Translations under genes and position numbers: made by a program | The notes under the pieces: model-generated | Database searches by the model: none | The model's input: the letters and a program-made list of their open reading frames with translations, nothing else | What the model was told of the DNA's origin: nothing | Source of the DNA: Planctomycetales bacterium | GTDB taxonomy: Bacteria > Planctomycetota > Phycisphaerae > SM23-33 | DNA length: 27,375 bases | NCBI GenBank assembly: GCA_030592655.1 | Contig: JAUVIQ010000010.1 | Span: 1 to 27,375, forward strand | Reading direction: 5' to 3' | In this document: positions 25,349 to 27,375 of the stretch, piece by piece | Layout: each line of letters opens with the position of its first letter | Position numbering within the stretch: the stretch's first letter is position 1

Positions 25349-26710
25349 TTAAATGGCGATCGCCTCCATGAGGACTTCTTCGAGTCTCTCGGCCATTCGC
25401 ACACGAGTGAAGGCCTTTCTGGCGTTCGGATCAGACTGTCGCCGTAAACTACATCGGTCAAATTCGCTCAATATCTCCGCAAGGGATTTCGCCACGGATT
25501 CCGCCCCTTCGGTCGCGCACCACAGACGGCATCCACCGCGACGCATTATATCAATGGCCTCTTCGCCCGCCCCGATCGACAGAACGGCTTTCCCAGCGCC
25601 GATGTACTCATAAACCTTGGCTGGCACGGGTGCCAGAGCGGAATCGCCGCCCTGGCCGAACAGGATGGCCACATCAGCACCCTTCAAATAGGCTAGCGCT
25701 TTGCGGTGCGTTGTCGAAGGCATAATTCGCACCAGGCCGTCCACTTCATACTCGTGCACGATATCCTCCAGCGGTCGCCCCTTATACGTCGGAAGCCCCA
25801 GGAATACTACGAGCAGCCGCCCCGCCTCGGCGGGGAATTCCTTACGAAAATCCCGCAGCCCCGCCAACAGCGGAATCGGGCTCCTCGGCCCGTACAACGT
25901 TCCGGCATGAAGCAGCACACAACGGCTGCTGTCCAGACTGACCGGCGCGACAGGATCGATCTGTTCGGGGTCGAAACCGTTGTGGACGAGGTGTATCTGC
26001 TGGCTCTTGTGCGGATAGCGAGTCCGCAACGAACTGCGAATGGGTTCTGTTGCGCAGGTTACACGAGAAGCGTTTCTCACAACCCACCGCTCCAAAAGAG
26101 CATCAAGCCTCAGGTGGACCCGATACGGAATCTCATGCCAGGGATTACCGCACCACGGATCGCGGAAATCCGCCACCCAGGACACACGCAACAATCGGGA
26201 AAGCACCAATCCCACCAGATGGTTCGTCCACCTCGGAGCCGAACTATAGATAACCTCCGGCCTGTGTCGCCTGGTCTCCCGAAGCCCGGCCAGCACGGCA
26301 GGGATGAGCCAACCGGTCGAACTGTCCGGAATATGCAGCCACCAACTCAGCCAATCGACCATTCGTCGGAAACGCCCTGGTTTGGGTTTCTCAATCTCGC
26401 TCGATTTTGGAGTAATTCCCACCTGTTCGAACGAACCCACCATACCAGATCGGCGTTTGAAAATCCGGGCTGCCAGTTTCGGTAAATCCGGCGCCTCCGT
26501 CCGCACGATACGTACTTCTTCAGGAACCCCATCCAGAAGTCCATCATCCAGCCTCGCATTCGCCCCCGGCCGGGCCGTAATCACAGTAACCCCCCAACCC
26601 TGCTCGGCCAGATGCCGACACAGCGCCACTGTCCGATGAACGCCCACGACAGACAACGGCGGAAACACGTCCGTAATGACCAATGCCCTTTGAGAGCCTC
26701 TATTCACCAC
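25349..26710 (-). CDS. GT4-family glycosyltransferase, 453 aa
   Basis: A GT-B enzyme. The N-terminal domain has VITDVFPPLSVVGVHRT and VADFRDPWCGNPWH, typical of GT4 members in capsule and EPS loci. The C-terminal domain has LLHAGTLYGPRSP and PAKVYEYIGAGKAVLSIG, the donor-binding region. No membrane segment is present, so it acts in the cytoplasm or at the inner face of the membrane. The GTG at 26710 overlaps the stop of the asparagine-synthase-like gene by 11 bp, with GGAG 7 nt upstream; GTG 26707 is the alternative. The sugar donor is unknown. Confidence 0.9.
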   Translation of the reverse strand: MVNRGSQRALVITDVFPPLSVVGVHRTVALCRHLAEQGWGVTVITARPGANARLDDGLLDGVPEEVRIVRTEAPDLPKLAARIFKRRSGMVGSFEQVGITPKSSEIEKPKPGRFRRMVDWLSWWLHIPDSSTGWLIPAVLAGLRETRRHRPEVIYSSAPRWTNHLVGLVLSRLLRVSWVADFRDPWCGNPWHEIPYRVHLRLDALLERWVVRNASRVTCATEPIRSSLRTRYPHKSQQIHLVHNGFDPEQIDPVAPVSLDSSRCVLLHAGTLYGPRSPIPLLAGLRDFRKEFPAEAGRLLVVFLGLPTYKGRPLEDIVHEYEVDGLVRIMPSTTHRKALAYLKGADVAILFGQGGDSALAPVPAKVYEYIGAGKAVLSIGAGEEAIDIMRRGGCRLWCATEGAESVAKSLAEILSEFDRCSLRRQSDPNARKAFTRVRMAERLEEVLMEAIAI

Positions 26711-27375
26711 TCACAAACTCCGAATGTTTATTTGGTAACTGCTTATCGACAAAGAATCGATTCCAATACTCGAAGGCCACCAACCTGGCAAGCACACTAA
26801 ACAGGTAGCCTCGCGTCATTTCCAGGCATAGGAGTCGCTTGATACCCGAGCGTTCGTAATAACCCCGGTCCAGTGTTCGGTCATCCAAAAGGATAGACTT
26901 GATCCATTTTCGTAGTGACGGGACCGTCCTGTACCAGTGATCATAGTGGACATACGTCCCCCGGTCCGCCAGACTCAAGCGCCCGCCCGTCAAACGCCCC
27001 AGGAGAAACCTGGCATCTCTTTTCATCTTCCGCCATCTAATCCGAAGCAAACTGGGCTGCGTATCTAGCGTGGACGGCACAAACTTCGTCTTTGCCGAAA
27101 TGCATGGAATTTTCGTCAAGTCCGGAAATTCTCTACAAAGAATTTCCTTGTAAACGGGAGCTCCAAACCTCCATTTGACAGGTAGTCGGCCGTAGAAATC
27201 CAGCAGATCGTAATCCCCAAAGGGATACTTAGTGTCAGTAAAAATACCCAGAATGCTACCATTAGTGACTGCGATACTGCGCCTTTCTCGGCTGAGCAAG
27301 TACATTCGCTCAAGTTCGTTTCCGAAACCGCGCCCCCCTGTGTCGATAACGACCTCGCGAAAAGACTCCCCCAAT
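26700..27375 (-). CDS. Asparagine-synthase-like protein, C-terminal part (5' end cut by window)
   Basis: The visible 224-225 codons run open to the right edge. A TTG at 27374 could be read as a start, but the frame opens inside a conserved domain, so the gene almost certainly begins outside. The stretch GGRGFGNELERMYLLSRERR, then TKYPFGDYDLLDFYGRLP and REFPDLTKIP, resembles the C-terminal synthetase half of AsnB-type amidotransferases (PF.D..L.df...LP motif). Such proteins in glycan loci usually amidate a sugar acid or another carboxylate rather than make asparagine (family knowledge). The ATP-binding SGGxDS motif and N-terminal glutaminase domain would lie upstream, so activity cannot be judged. 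It overlaps the GT4 gene by 11 bp. Confidence 0.65.
   Translation of the reverse strand, partial: LGESFREVVIDTGGRGFGNELERMYLLSRERRSIAVTNGSILGIFTDTKYPFGDYDLLDFYGRLPVKWRFGAPVYKEILCREFPDLTKIPCISAKTKFVPSTLDTQPSLLRIRWRKMKRDARFLLGRLTGGRLSLADRGTYVHYDHWYRTVPSLRKWIKSILLDDRTLDRGYYERSGIKRLLCLEMTRGYLFSVLARLVAFEYWNRFFVDKQLPNKHSEFVSGE

Noticed and set aside
1..27375. PEP-CTERM-type sorting tails, tRNA, rRNA, CRISPR arrays, insertion sequences
   Set aside because: I looked at the C-termini of all complete proteins and for repeats and RNA-like regions and saw none; a database scan could still find a diverged example.

Overview
The window carries most of a surface-polysaccharide/exosortase locus from a Gram-negative-type bacterium. 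The gene mix suggests the Planctomycetota, probably a Phycisphaerae-like lineage; this is an inference from content, not from a marker gene. Reasons: an alpha/alpha-toroid protein fused to DUF4159-like domains, very large TPR proteins, frequent GTG/TTG starts, and an exosortase fused to an EpsI domain sitting among glycosyltransferases. No rRNA, tRNA, CRISPR array or insertion sequence was seen.

Layout. (1) 1-4926, minus strand: an exported TPR-type protein followed 33 bp later by a secreted toroid/DUF4159-like protein cut by the left edge. (2) 4927-5294: a 368-bp divergent intergenic region with interleaved inverted repeats and a small ORF with a good ribosome-binding site. (3) 5295-9327, plus strand: a protein with three VanZ-like units, an O-antigen-ligase/Wzy-type membrane protein (ATGA overlap), and a secreted zinc-peptidase-like protein with a C-terminal PDZ domain. 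(4) 16539 down to 9346, minus strand: exosortase-EpsI fusion, a 1517-residue membrane-anchored TPR protein, and a DUF3473-type polysaccharide deacetylase (GTGA overlap), preceded by a consensus-like sigma70 promoter at 16669-16697. (5) 27375 down to 16785, minus strand: an asparagine-synthase-like protein (cut by the right edge), a GT4, a second O-antigen ligase, a double-GT4 fusion, a degraded GT4 tail, a GT2, a ChbG/YdjC-like deacetylase (TTGA overlap), a GT39-type membrane transferase, and a CapK/PaaK-like adenylate-forming enzyme. These genes lie 2-40 bp apart or overlap, apart from the remnant, and probably form one long operon.

How the genes may work together (inference): the GT4/GT2/GT39 enzymes and the two ligases would build and polymerise a glycan, the two deacetylases and the CapK-like enzyme would modify it, and the exosortase, EpsI domain and giant TPR protein are the usual partners of the PEP-CTERM protein-sorting/EPS system. 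No protein in the window ends in a recognisable PEP-CTERM tail, so the exosortase substrates must lie elsewhere. The plus-strand VanZ/Wzy/peptidase operon and the divergent TPR/DUF4159 operon are the least explained parts. The most unusual items are the triplicated VanZ protein, the GT4-GT4 fusion with a frame-shifted GT4 remnant beside it, and the structured divergent leader.
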